Below are positions 23,913-34,973 of a stretch of DNA of 64,000 bases, in pieces; positions within the stretch are counted from its first letter, which is position 1, and every line of letters starts with the position of its first letter. This DNA comes from Seiridium cupressi. Lineage: Eukaryota > Ascomycota > Sordariomycetes > Amphisphaeriales > Sporocadaceae. The notes beneath the pieces were generated by a model. It saw nothing but the letters and a program-made list of their open reading frames with translations, searched no databases and was not told the DNA's origin. Position numbers and translations under genes: made by a program. The stretch spans positions 372,001-436,000 of the forward strand of contig JARVKI010000011.1 in assembly GCA_036674765.1 (NCBI GenBank), read 5' to 3'.

Positions 23913-25523
23913 ATGGCGCCGAAAAATGTGCTTTTGATGGTTGCAGATGACCTGGGGAAGCAACTGGGATGTTATGGTGCAAAGACTCATACTCCTCATA
24001 TAGATGCACTTGCAAACGGCGGAACTAGATTTACGAAAGGTTTTGCTAGCACGGCTTCTTGTAGCTGCAGCCGGTCAACACTCTACACTGGACTTCATGT
24101 ACACCAGAACGGACAATATGGTTTGTACAACAACAGGCATCATTTCACGACTTTCGACCTCGTTGAATCTGGCCCAGCCCTGCTCAACAAGAATCAGTAC
24201 CTCACCGCTATACTTGGCAAAGTCCATGTCGGCCGGATCATGTGTATCCCTGGGAGATCCGAGAGGAGTCTGAGACTCGGGATGTTGCGTACATCTCAGA
24301 CCGGGCGATCAATGTTTTCGAAAGATCCAAGTCCGAAAATCGGCCGTTCTTCTTGACGATCGGTTTCATAGACCCTCATCGTGATCGAACGCGCTCCGGA
24401 TTTGGCAATGAAGGGCCCTTCGATGAAAGAGTCAAGAAGATCGAATACGAGACGTCCGACGTTGAAATCCCCGAGTTTCTCTCAGACCTGCCCGGGACAC
24501 GTCAGGAGTTTGCGAACTACTACGAGTCCATAAGTCGTTTAGACCAGGGCGTTGGACAAATATTGGAAGGGTTGAAGAAAGCTGGTCTGAGCGACGACAC
24601 TCTGGTCATCTTCATCAGTGACAACGGACCACCATTCATCAACTCAAAGACCACCCTATACGACGCTGGTGTCAATTTGCCGCTGATTGTGCGCCAACCC
24701 GGCAGTCCTCCCTCAATCGTCAACCCCAATCTCATCTCATGGGTCGACATACTCCCCACTATCCTGGATTATGCGGGAATCGATGCAGGCAAGGGCAGCC
24801 CCGAGCGCCCTGGACGTTCCTTCTTGCCCATATTATCGACCACGGAGGAGTTGGCAGATTGGGATAAGGTGTATGGCTCGCGTACGTATCTCCTTAGGGC
24901 TTCTTCGTGTGTCCCCTCAGTTGTTTCGGGGTTTGAAAACGGTGCCTCAAGAATAGCACGCTCCTGCCGATTGTTTTCGGACTCATAGAACCTAGTATTA
25001 GGGCAATCACTAATCTAGGTCGGGTGTAGACACATTTCACGAAATCACCAACTACTGGCCGACCCGCTACGTCCGCAATCGAAGGTACAAGTACCACCGC
25101 AACCTGGCATGGCGTCTAGACTTCCCATTCGCAGCTGACATTTACGGTTCTCTGACATGGGAGGACATCCGCAATGACGAGGCGAAAATGGTTGGGAACC
25201 GTCCGCTGAAAGATCACTTCTTCCGGCCTCCAGAGGAACTGTACGACCTTGAGAATGATCCTCTTGAAGTTGTCAATCTGGTTAAGGACTCCGCCCATGA
25301 AAAGATACTGAATGAGTTGAGGCAGGATCTGGAAGCTTGGCAGCGGAGAACAGAGGATGCTTGGCTATACCGTGATGGCATCTACGTCTTGTTTGTCAAA
25401 CGTCACTTGGATGCCGGTATGCAAATGCCGGATCATGTTGATTTTGACCTTGACAAACTGGCTACCAGAGGGCCGGGTGTGAAGTTGTACAAGAACAAGC
25501 CTTTTGGGTCACAGGCCCCATAG
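23913..25523 (+). pseudogene. SGSH-type (heparan N-sulfatase-like) sulfatase with an apparent 1-nt frameshift
   Basis: The protein follows the N-sulfoglucosamine sulfohydrolase subfamily throughout: MVADDLG metal site near residue 10, the sulfatase signature at residues 50-60, HQNGQYGL, GKVHVG, RPFFLTIGFIDPHR, SRLDQGVGQIL, DTLVIFISDNGPP and ELYDLENDP. Exon 1 is 23913-24881 and exon 2 is 25030-25523, with a phase-1 intron at 24882-25029. At 24231-24235 the frame breaks: GKVHVG is read in one frame and the continuing conserved PDHVYPWE in the -1 frame, with GGCCGG where one more base is needed. No intron explains it. The result is a disrupted gene or a sequencing error; otherwise it would be about 487 residues, normal for the group. 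The signature has Cys at the usual Pro position (C-S-C-S-R). No signal peptide is seen, so it may act inside the cell. The rest of the gene shows no decay, which favours a recent lesion or an error. Confidence 0.82.
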
Positions 25524-27302
25524 CGAAATGGAAGTCGGTCCACCATTTGAAATAAATATACTCACATTAGACGACTTACACCATAATCTCTCAGGCTCTG
25601 GGTTTGACAAGAATCCTAGTAGGCTGACAGATAGGCCTTCATGGATGTATCGTCCCCAGAGACCTCATGGCTCGAATAGATGATACCTTGTGATCAGCAC
25701 CAGTGTGCGTATGAAACTCGTTGTGGGTACAATTATGGGACGGCGGCAGTGGGCATCGTGTCGCTGGAGCTCGACTGCGATTTGTCCATCCTTCATATTG
25801 TCATGGAAACGATGTTCGACTCCACCTTTGAATCAACCCCACGGGGTCGTTGGCGTTGGCAGGCTTTTGGAGACGACTCATACCCTCCTTCGCACTGGAT
25901 TGTAAGATGCATGTGATCCTGAACCATGGCAGTTTGTGATGGCCAAGAACTCCGGCCAGTGACTGTCTGGTGCTTTGCTCTCAAGTGACAATCAAAGCAC
26001 GAGAGGCGCAACATAATTATGTGCTCAAAAAAAGGCGAAGTGCTGCGACGAAACGCAGACAGTAGGACCCGTTATAAAGCTTGCGAGGTAACACGCTGGT
26101 AAGCGCACATCCATACATGTAAATACACTTGCATAAGAACCCACAAAAATATAGTATGTCTCGGACTCGTTGGGTTGTACCCAAAGCATGCTTGTGTTGT
26201 CATGCTATCATTTCTCCTCTTTCATCTGACCTGGTCGTTTGTAGGCACACTCCTGTGAATGCTTAATTATGGCCACGGCTTCGAGGGCCGCCGATTCGGC
26301 TGGGACTCGGCTTCTTTCAACAAAACAACCCCCTACCATGCATATTTTAAGCGGGTTTCCTGACCAGGCTGCGAAGCGCGCTCCAGCCTGAAACTGAGCG
26401 CGGTTCAACCTGGGAAGAATCCATACAGTACGGTATCCGACCATTCCTGTGATCCACAGTGGAAAAGGGTTTGTGCTCAGACAATTGCGAATGCTGTTGA
26501 CAGTTACTGCGGCCCTGCTAGTTTAGAAGTTATTGCGACTTCAATATGCACTAGCTGACGTCACGATATAAAACCATCTCGTCCGCTCGTTTCTGCATTC
26601 AATCTAAAGGGTTACCCGAAAAGGAAGTCCCGTGTTCATCTTTTGATAATGATAAGGCAATGACACCCCAATGGATCATTGTCGGAATATGGCCTGTTCA
26701 GCTGTCTCGTCGCGGTTCTTTTCTTCTTTTGGAGGGGAGAAAAGCGCCATGTTCGGTTCTCTTGACCCCGCCATGGCCGAGGCGGCTGGGGTTTGTACTG
26801 CAATATCAAGCCCAGCTGAACTAAAGGGGCCCCCAGTGGATGCCGGCTAGGCCTGAAGTGCGATAACCCAGAGCCAACACTCAAGTGCCGTGCGAGCTAA
26901 GCATCGAGAGACATAGAATCCGGGGGTCCCAAGGCAAAGTGGAAAGAAAGGGTCTCGCCCGTCTGATTTCGCCCTCCTTATCTCCAGCAATTCCCCCCGT
27001 TTCTTTTTCCCACTCCTTCATTCCCGGCTCCAAACCCGCACGCGAGCGACAGACACTCGCTCATTTCCCCAACAGCTACAGCTACAGCACCAGCACACGC
27101 CGTGCCACGTTGCTGATCACAAGCCCGTTTCACCCGTGTCACCTCCTCTTCTCTGCTTATTTCCGGCCGCCGTCTTGGTACAGTGTTTCAGCCTCACGCC
27201 GCTGCTGAGCCCAGAGGCCCCAAGCGATTCCTCCCCGTGCCGTCGTCCGGCATATCCACCTCCGGCCCGTCGCTGGGAATAAGAAGGGTATTGCAACTTA
27301 TC
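25524..27302. other. Intergenic region with CT-rich leader of next gene
   Basis: About 1.8 kb with no recognisable gene. From about 26960 to 27110 the plus strand is rich in C and T, as in leaders of fungal genes, and precedes the Zn2Cys6 gene at 27303. Open frames here have no family pattern. Confidence 0.5.
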
Positions 27303-29627
27303 ATGTCTTACGCCTCCGGCCGGCCGCATCCTAATACCATACTGACACCCACTTCGCTGGACTCGGCCCACAATGCCTATGGCTCGCCGGCACCCGTGGT
27401 GGTCAAATCCGAATGGGCCGACAGCGGCCAGAGCAACCGCGCCACTCCAGAGGATGCAGGTGGACCGGCCAAGAAGCAGAAGCGCAACAAGCCAACCTTG
27501 TCCTGTCACGAGTGCGTTGAACGGAAAACCAAGGTACGTCAATTGAATTGTATTTCATCCTCCGTTGTACGAGGGACAAGTTTGTGCTGGTTTGGATATG
27601 TTACATCCACACATCGCGTCGCGAATTCGCTTCCCCTGATTCACCTCCCGCGTGTGGCTCTTGGACCTCGTAAATGCCGCAAACTCACTACTCTCTACAC
27701 CGCACACACACAACTCAACTATAGCGTGCCATCAACCAGCTGGCTCTGGTCAGACTGGAGATTTTACTTTGCAGTTGCAGCATGCACACAACTCGGAGTA
27801 CAGGAAAGAGGCCGTTGTCACTAACATCCCCGTGGTTAGTGCGACAGAGGAAGACCTAATTGTCTTGCATGTATAAAACGACAGACCGAGTGCAAATATG
27901 CCCAAGTTGCAGACCTGCTTGAGTAAGCTGCACTCCACGATGCTTGTCATGTGCGCAGCTAATAGTTCATAGGCAAACTACACGGTCAGCCACAAATGGG
28001 ACAAGGATGACCAAACCACCCAAGAGAAAACTCTCTGCTGGTGCGAAAGACCTGAGTTCACCGGTTCCCAATGCCGCCGACAGAGGAATCTCCGCTGGGC
28101 CCATGTCTCGAGGGACTGTGGCATCATCGACAGGCCTGTTATCCAACATCCCCTACTCCTTACCTACAGCATCTAAAGTGTTTGGGGTAGGGGCAGAGCA
28201 TCCCTTTGCAAATTATTGGACGTATGAGGGGAAACTTGAACAAGTCATCAGCGTTATGCCCAAAGAGAAGGCGAACGCCGATATGCTGATCGCCCAATAC
28301 TTTGAATGCGTAGATCCTGTGTATCCCATGATTCATCGCCAGACATTTTATGCCGACTATGAGCATTTCTGGTCTCTACTGCACAGGGATCAGCAGGAGA
28401 GTGCGGACCCTGCTTTTGTTGGCTTGATCTTTGTGATGATGGCCCTGGGTACCCAGTTTCAGAACGTCACAAGTCCAGAGGACGGGAAAAGGAGTGCTGA
28501 ATTCTACGCCTCCGCGTCGAACCAGGCTTTACGGATCGGCTGCTATCTGAGCTCTGCCTCCATACAATCGATACAGGCCATGGTGCTACTGACCTATTTC
28601 CTTATCAACGATAACCACGCATCGGATGGCTGGTCCTTTGCCGGAATTCTCATGAGACAAGCGTATGCCATGGGCTTACATCGAGACCCAAACATCGGTA
28701 AATTTAGACCCACCTCACCGTTGATACAAGACTCCTGACACATTTGTAGTTGTGCCTAACGCTAGCAAGTTTGAAAAGCAACAACGGCGAAAGCTTTGGC
28801 AAGCTGTGTTACACCAGGACACCTTCTTGACGATACTGCTGTCTCTCCCTCCTAGTGCAACACATACTGATGTGAACGTGGACGACCTTGTGGACGATCC
28901 AAACGACATCGTGAGCACGGATCCCAGAGACACAGCCTACATTCGCGGCTCCTGGTCTCTCGCGAATTTGGTGCAGGAAACAATATGTAGCCCTCGCTCT
29001 CTCGACATGCCCATATGTTCGACACAGCGCCAGAAGTCTAAGCTGATCTCCGACTTCCGTGCCGTCTATCGCTCTTTCCCTGATGTCTTCCGCTCTTGGG
29101 ACCATGAGTCTCTCACGCAACTGGCGACGACTAACCAGCGAATCGTACGCCAAACCCTCTTTCTGACGAGCAACTACTACCATAACTTGATGTTGGTGCA
29201 CGCCTCCGAAAGCGCTGATGTACCCGTCAACGTCCGTGCGACACTCGAGGCAGCACATGAGGCTATCAACGCATTCTTCATGATGTACAACCTCTTCGAT
29301 CATGAGGCGAGAGTCTGGTGGGTTTTCAACCACCGCGCCTTCCTCGAGGCGCTGTGCATTGGCACTGTGTTGCGTGAATCTTCCGGGGACGTTGAGCCTG
29401 AGGAATTGGAGAAATTCGAGAGGGACCCGCTGTTCGCGAGGGCGAGGGCAGATCTGAGTGAGTTTCCCCCAACTAGTCTACTCTCTTTCCTGTCTAGTTT
29501 TGGATGTTCGTGACTAACGTCAACTGCCACAGCGCGTATGATGCAAATCATGCAGCTGATGGGAGAAGGAGATCAAGGATCCGAGGTTGCTCGAACGAGG
29601 GTCACGGTGCTCAGCGAGTTCTTGTAG
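27303..29627 (+). CDS. Zn2Cys6 transcription factor with fungal-specific TF domain
   Basis: Five exons: 27303-27533, 27840-27922, 27973-28697, 28750-29457 and 29533-29627, all in phase, giving 613 residues. The first intron (27534-27839, 306 bp) is long for this window and cuts the zinc cluster between its second and third Cys. Joined, the cluster is C-HE-C-VERKTK-C-DRGRPN-C-LA-C-IKRQTE-C, the exact Zn2Cys6 spacing, preceded by a basic KKQKRNKP segment. Downstream comes the usual fungal_trans pattern: YFECVDPVYPMIHRQTF, a helical core, and FAGILMRQAYAMGLHRDP. The ATG at 27303 (MSYASGRPHP) is the first in frame; the region before it is a CT-rich leader. It is a nuclear sequence-specific regulator with unknown targets, and I cannot assign it to a named regulator. 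Confidence 0.88.
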
Positions 29628-30327
29628 GACAGTGTGATACCCCTGCGAGGAGAATGGTAATGCCACTAATGGGGGATGTCGAATGTATGGGAAGGGTAGT
29701 TACGGAATCCGTCTTAATCATAGTATTAGCCTTGGCGTCTTTGTGGATCATAGTCGTTGCTACATTAATCTGAGTTGCATACACACACTTCCCGGAAATT
29801 GATAGGACCGTCAGAATGAACATGTCGCCAAGTGGAGTTTGTAGCTTATAACCGCTTCGTTGTATCATCGAGATATTGAGCGAGCCATCTTCTGACTTTC
29901 TTGTTAGGGCCATCGCGCCTGATTACCCAAAATGTAGCCGACTCGTTTTGAAGGAAGGGTTTGATACAACAGTTCGAAAACCTATAGGATACCTTAGGAT
30001 TCCCTTGGATAATCGGCACCAGCCAGGCCAGCTATACACATATATGATTCCTTCTCAAATCATGGGCCAACTTGTAGTACCCCCTGCCCTGTGATCCATT
30101 GCTGGAGTTCCCTTTTTCGTACCCCGACCGATCCAAGTCCCATACCCTAACCAAGCCTTTTGAATTTAACAAAAATATCATAAATGTCATAATTCGTAAT
30201 GTCACCACTGAATCCTCGTTGGATGGGTTCCTCGAAAAGCTCTTGTTAATCCACCGTCCATAGCCGTCAACATTGATACAGATGGGTTGCAAATGCAGTC
30301 TGTATGTCCTATGTCCCCAGACATGCG
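29628..30327. other. Convergent intergenic region
   Basis: 700 bases between the stop of the plus-strand regulator and the stop of the minus-strand membrane protein. It should hold both 3' ends. No gene was seen. Confidence 0.55.
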
Positions 30328-31095
30328 TCAAGCCGGAATCTTCCTGGGTTGGGCTGATGCTGCCAAGGGAAAATAGGAGTCTATCCGCTCCAGATTCGTA
30401 AAGGGTCCAACTTTGACGCGTGTAGGCGTCCGGGATGACTCCGAACCACGAGGCCCTTGGCCCATAGTCAGCAGCAGTCTATCAGGGCTGTGCGACCCTG
30501 ACTTGGAACCCGTCCTGATGGACGACCCGAGGGGATAACCGTTTGAGAAAGCCCCCGCGTGTGTCTGCGCGCGTGAATGGTGTCGATGCTGGCCCGGTAT
30601 CTCGAGCCTCGAGTTCAGGCTGCCCCATGCATGCTCGTCCGCTGCGTCTCCCTGACCCGCGATCCTCCAGCCCCCGAGACCTTCAAAGTCTCTCTCCAGG
30701 GCATTGCTGGGCTCCAGAAGTGTGGCCCCCGAGAAAGCGACGCGCGGGCCCATGCTCCCGGCACTGCTGGAGCTGCCCGTGCGCCTTCTGGACCGCAGCC
30801 CGCCCTTTGGTGATGCAGACGAGATGGGTGACCGCGGCGGCGATGCAGATGGGGATGCCGGTCTGCTGGACCTCCGGCTCACGGATGGCGACTCGATGTA
30901 CTGGCCCGGCCACCAGCGGTCCCATAGAACATAGCGGAGGATTTCGAGGCCCAGCTCAGCGTACACCCATAACAAGCGGAGGGCCAGAATCCAGCAGGCC
31001 AGCCATGTCGTGATGCCGGCGAGAAAGGCAAGAGGTAGGGCAACCAGGGCGAGAAAAAGAGTAGCGATAATTTGGATTGGGTTTAAAAAAGCCAT
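30328..31095 (-). CDS. Small fungal membrane protein, N-terminal hydrophobic hairpin and Ser/Pro/Arg-rich tail
   Basis: About 255 residues from the ATG at 31095 (MAFLNPIQ); in-frame codons reach 31125 with a further ATG, so the start could be up to 10 residues earlier. The first 55 residues are strongly hydrophobic and fit one long or two short membrane helices (ATLFLALVALPLAFLAGI, then WLACWILALRLLWVYA), followed by an amphipathic stretch ending in WDRWWPGQ. The remaining 190 residues are disordered, rich in Ser, Pro, Arg and Gly, with many basic SPxR/SRRSS-type sites that look like kinase targets. No catalytic motif is seen. The architecture suggests an ER or organelle membrane protein with a cytosolic regulated tail; function unknown. 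No intron is required. Confidence 0.65.
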   Translation of the reverse strand: MAFLNPIQIIATLFLALVALPLAFLAGITTWLACWILALRLLWVYAELGLEILRYVLWDRWWPGQYIESPSVSRRSSRPASPSASPPRSPISSASPKGGLRSRRRTGSSSSAGSMGPRVAFSGATLLEPSNALERDFEGLGGWRIAGQGDAADEHAWGSLNSRLEIPGQHRHHSRAQTHAGAFSNGYPLGSSIRTGSKSGSHSPDRLLLTMGQGPRGSESSRTPTRVKVGPFTNLERIDSYFPLAASAQPRKIPA

Positions 31096-32894
31096 TGCTT
31101 GGAACATACGGTTTGGGTTACACAAAGATATCTCTCTTTTCAGCTGTCTCTCTGGGAAAAAAAAAAGGTGGCAACGCCAATGTGATGTTGGTTGTGGTGA
31201 AGGAAGTTCGGGGTGGCCCTGAAAAGCGTGACTACCTCGGGAACCGGTCCATCCTAAAGGGCTCGGTCGTCTAGTTCTGTACTACAATAGGGGCTAGACA
31301 GCCGGGAAAGGGGTCCAAAGAACAGAGCAGAGCAGAGAAGAAAGGCGGGATCGAGGGATGGGGAGGCCAAACAGACGTTATCTGGTCAATGCCGGAGCTG
31401 TAGCACAAGAATGCGGAGATGGTGTAAGGTGGTACAAGGCGTTGGGGGTGGATGGTACGAGTTGAAGCTCCCGCAGTTTTCGGCTCGTCGCGACTTCAAT
31501 GCATCACAACCCGCCTCGAGGATGTCAAGGGCCAGCAAAAGGCAGTGCAACCCACTCTGCAGGACGACGGGTGATTACAGATAAGTTCAAGCATCCAAAG
31601 AAATCCCGACAACGAGTCAACCCATGGGGTGATGATTTTAAAAGGTGTGAGAGCGCGACTGGAAACCCCCAGCCCCGACGCTTTCACATGTCTCCCTATC
31701 GTCGCGGGGGATTAGAGTTTGCGCACGTTGACCACGCCACGGCCTTGATCTCCAATCTGCAAATCGCCTATCCATGCATAGCGCACTGAGAAAGCTGGGG
31801 GAGCTGGGAACCAACCATGCGCCTAATGGTGGGTAGCGTTCTTGGTGCAGATTTGGAGGCTGACAGAGCTTTATATGCACAGAGGCCCGGAATTTAGCGG
31901 ACGCATTTGCCCCCTTTCGCGATATGCCCGAGGAGGACGACGATTCGTATCCACGGCAGTTGAGTATAGGAGGTAACAGCACCGGTAAGAAACTGCTTGA
32001 ACCATCCGTCATTTCTCATCTCTCCTGCTTTCTTACGCCGACGCAAGACAAGAAGACCCTGGCACCTGTAAAAGAAAGCAACGGAGTTTGTGCTTGATGA
32101 CATACCTAGGGCAATTGGTACTGTCAATAGCTACAATGTACCAATGATGAGGTTCATGTGGGGCAATGACGAAACTGTAGACAGCCCGAGTGTGGACTGT
32201 ATTTCCTTACGACAGCGGAGCTCTCGGCTGCGCTGCAATGTACACAGAGAATATCTACTGGTCTCGAAAATCAAGCACTGTTATTCGTCCAACTCACCAA
32301 GTCTGAAAAGACAAAACTCCTCGCGGCTGCAGTCATATTGCATCCGATTGCTTTCCTTGTAAGCTACGCAGGGATCTTGCGGGGTTGGCTCAACTAACAT
32401 GGAATTCAGGGTCCAAGAGCACTGGAGGCCAGAAGGCTTGACGTACCATCGCCCGGTCTAGACTGCTCCATGTCGTGTTGATCGGTGAGCCTCGCTCAGG
32501 AGCAATTACGTACTTCGAATAGGCCACGGAGGTGAATTAGGGGAAGGCCAAGAGCTAGGGCTGTCGACTCCAAAACTCTGCAGCAAGGCCGCCTACATCA
32601 TACTATTAATGAGGCGCTAGCCATAGCCTCAGTCGTATTGCACGGGCCAAACCCATCGCCACGGGAACTCAGAGTCTCATATGGGGTGTCCTAATTACCT
32701 AGGCTACATGGTCCAGCGTCAATCACATGAGGCACGTCGAACAGCAGTGTGGACAAACAGACCACATAAGAAGCAAGCTTAGGTGACAGCAACGGTACCG
32801 AGGTACTAGGGCCGGTAGGGCTGACCACTCAGGAGACTGGACAACCCGATCTTGAACTTTCAAAAGCAGTGCGGCTCATCCGAGAACCTCCAGC
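31096..32894. other. Divergent intergenic region
   Basis: 1.8 kb between divergent genes (minus-strand membrane protein and plus-strand TatD-like hydrolase). It should carry both promoters. Short purine-rich runs occur near 31156-31165 and 31310-31345. No gene was recognised. Confidence 0.5.
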
Positions 32895-34178
32895 ATGTGC
32901 CAGCAACACGACCCCGACAGCCACTCGGGGGAGGTAGACCGTTCCCAGTCCGACCAAGGGCATGGCTTGACAGACACTGGGGAAGCCTTTCCCTGGGATG
33001 TAGGGGTGTTTGACGCTCATTGCCATCCTACAGATACCATGGCGCTGGTTCCCTCGATACCACATATGAAGGCCCGTGCTTTGACTGTCATGTCTACGAG
33101 ATCTCAAGATCAGGATCTAGTCTTCGACGCCGCATCAGAGCAGGGCGTAGAGAGCCAGGATGCTCTGTTCTCGACGCAGGACACAACCCGACGTTTTGTT
33201 CCATCCTTTGGCTGGCACCCATGGTTCTCGTATCAGATATTCGATGACACCGTTCCGGAGCCCACATACGATGGGACGGCCGAAGGTAAAATTGCCCATT
33301 ACGACAAGATCCTCGCGCCTTCCCCCTCATCAAAAGACAAAAGTTTCAGTGTCGGGCTGCAGGAACCCCGTCCCCTCTCGGCGTTTATCGAGGAGACTAG
33401 GTCCAGGCTGGAGAAATATCCCCTTGCACTGGTCGGTGAGATTGGTCTCGATAAGGCGTTCCGGATACCAGAGAGCTGGACCACAACCGTGGATACCGAG
33501 CGGGACGAAGATCTGACACCAGGAGGGCGCGAGGGTCGCCGTCTGAGTCCGCATCGCGTCAACATTGAACACCAAACCACAGTCCTCAAAGCCCAGCTCC
33601 GACTTGCCGGTGAGCTAAACCGAGCAGTCAGCGTCCATGGCGTACAGGTTCACGGCGGTGTATACAACGCCATATCAGACTGCTGGAAAGGCCACGAAAA
33701 GGAGGTGCTGTCGCGCCGCGAGCAGAAAAAGATGGCGGTCAACGCCGAGCCCTCAGATGACAGCGAAGATAACGACAACGACGAGTCTCCAGTTGACCAG
33801 TCCCAGAAAATTACGACGGAATCCAAGGCAAGCAAACCCTTCCCGCCGCGGATATGTCTCCACTCATACAGCGGCCCCGTGAACATCATGAACCAGTACC
33901 TCCACAAGTCAGTCCCCGCCAAGGTCTTCTTCTCCTTCTCTGTGGCCATCAACTTTGATTCCGAGGGTGGGGACAAGAATCAGAAGACCGAGGAAGCCAT
34001 ACGCACCTGTCCAGACGATAGGATACTGGTTGAAAGTGATTTGCACACGGCTGGCGATCGTATGGATAATGCCCTAGAGGCCATCTGCCGAAAGGTGTGT
34101 GAGCTTAAGGGCTGGGAACTGAGGAAGGGAGTCGAGCAGCTTGCTCGGAATTATAGAGAGTTCATTTTTGAGCAGTGA
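32895..34178 (+). CDS. TatD-family metal-dependent hydrolase, Scn1 (Cut9-interacting) type
   Basis: Single-exon, 427 residues. The TIM-barrel amidohydrolase pattern is complete: VFDAHCHPTD near residue 38 (HxH metal pair), SFGWHPWF, a metal-site Glu in ALVGEIGLDKAF, SVHGVQVHG, LHSYSGPV and VESDLHTAG (Asp ligand). A low-complexity acidic stretch, DDSEDNDNDESP, sits between the VHG and LHSYSG strands and is probably a surface loop. TatD relatives are metal-dependent DNases or hydrolases; the fission yeast Scn1 relative is known as a partner of the APC/C subunit Cut9. Catalytic competence is supported by the retained ligands; the true substrate is unknown. It is flanked by spacers with no operon-like partner. 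Confidence 0.85.
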   Translation: MCQQHDPDSHSGEVDRSQSDQGHGLTDTGEAFPWDVGVFDAHCHPTDTMALVPSIPHMKARALTVMSTRSQDQDLVFDAASEQGVESQDALFSTQDTTRRFVPSFGWHPWFSYQIFDDTVPEPTYDGTAEGKIAHYDKILAPSPSSKDKSFSVGLQEPRPLSAFIEETRSRLEKYPLALVGEIGLDKAFRIPESWTTTVDTERDEDLTPGGREGRRLSPHRVNIEHQTTVLKAQLRLAGELNRAVSVHGVQVHGGVYNAISDCWKGHEKEVLSRREQKKMAVNAEPSDDSEDNDNDESPVDQSQKITTESKASKPFPPRICLHSYSGPVNIMNQYLHKSVPAKVFFSFSVAINFDSEGGDKNQKTEEAIRTCPDDRILVESDLHTAGDRMDNALEAICRKVCELKGWELRKGVEQLARNYREFIFEQ

Positions 34179-34973
34179 TCAACAACTTTCTCGGTCGACA
34201 GTCAGACATAAACGCTCAATGATCCGATCGTCTCATGTTCTCTCATGTGGGTTGAAACTCACTGCCCCATATGACTACGCTCTATGCCCCAACTACATTT
34301 TTCCTGTAATTACAACTTTTGAATGCCCAGATGAAGCTAAGGAGGGGGGAGAAAAAGGATCGATCAGTCCAGCGGGATGATAGGTGTGGGTCAATTCATC
34401 CGTGTGGAACAGTGAACACTTTCAAGAGAATAACATTACGCCGTTCACATGTCAAATTCAGTGATACCTGAAAATTGCTTTACCAAGCATCAATTGATCG
34501 CAGGCCTACGTCTTCGACTACCTTGGGAAGACGGGTATGCTCTTCTGTCTTTGTGTGAGCTGGCCCTTCATTCCAAGCCGGCTCCTCCTTTAATCCTATA
34601 GCTGAGCCCGTGAAGAAATCCTACAGAAAGAGAGACTCTCCATGTCTCTCGGTCTCCACCGCATTCGCTTTTTGTCTATTGTTTTTGTGCCGCACGTCGC
34701 AACAATGACTGCCAATCCAGCAGCACTTGTCAAGTAAAGTGCCCCCTCGCCTTCGATAGGCGAATGCTCATGTGGAATGGTTGAGGAACAACCAAGTAAA
34801 TGACATCGTCGTCCCATTGAGGCGCATCATAACTCCTCTAGTTGTGAAGTCCATTGTTACGAGGGGGTATGATTCGTAAGGTCGTTGCTCTCAAAGACGC
34901 CAACACGCTCCATCAAATGCCATGCAAAAATCGACATGGGTCGATACAAATTGTGATCTCTTCGGACTGAGCA
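34179..34973. other. Convergent intergenic region
   Basis: About 800 bases between convergent stops of the TatD-like gene and the RING gene. It should hold 3' UTRs. No gene was seen. Confidence 0.55.

Noticed and set aside
24231..24244. An intron or alternative start at 24242 to explain the sulfatase frame change
   Set aside because: The conserved residues on both sides are directly adjacent, leaving no room for an intron, and a start at 24242 would lose the catalytic signature and metal site.
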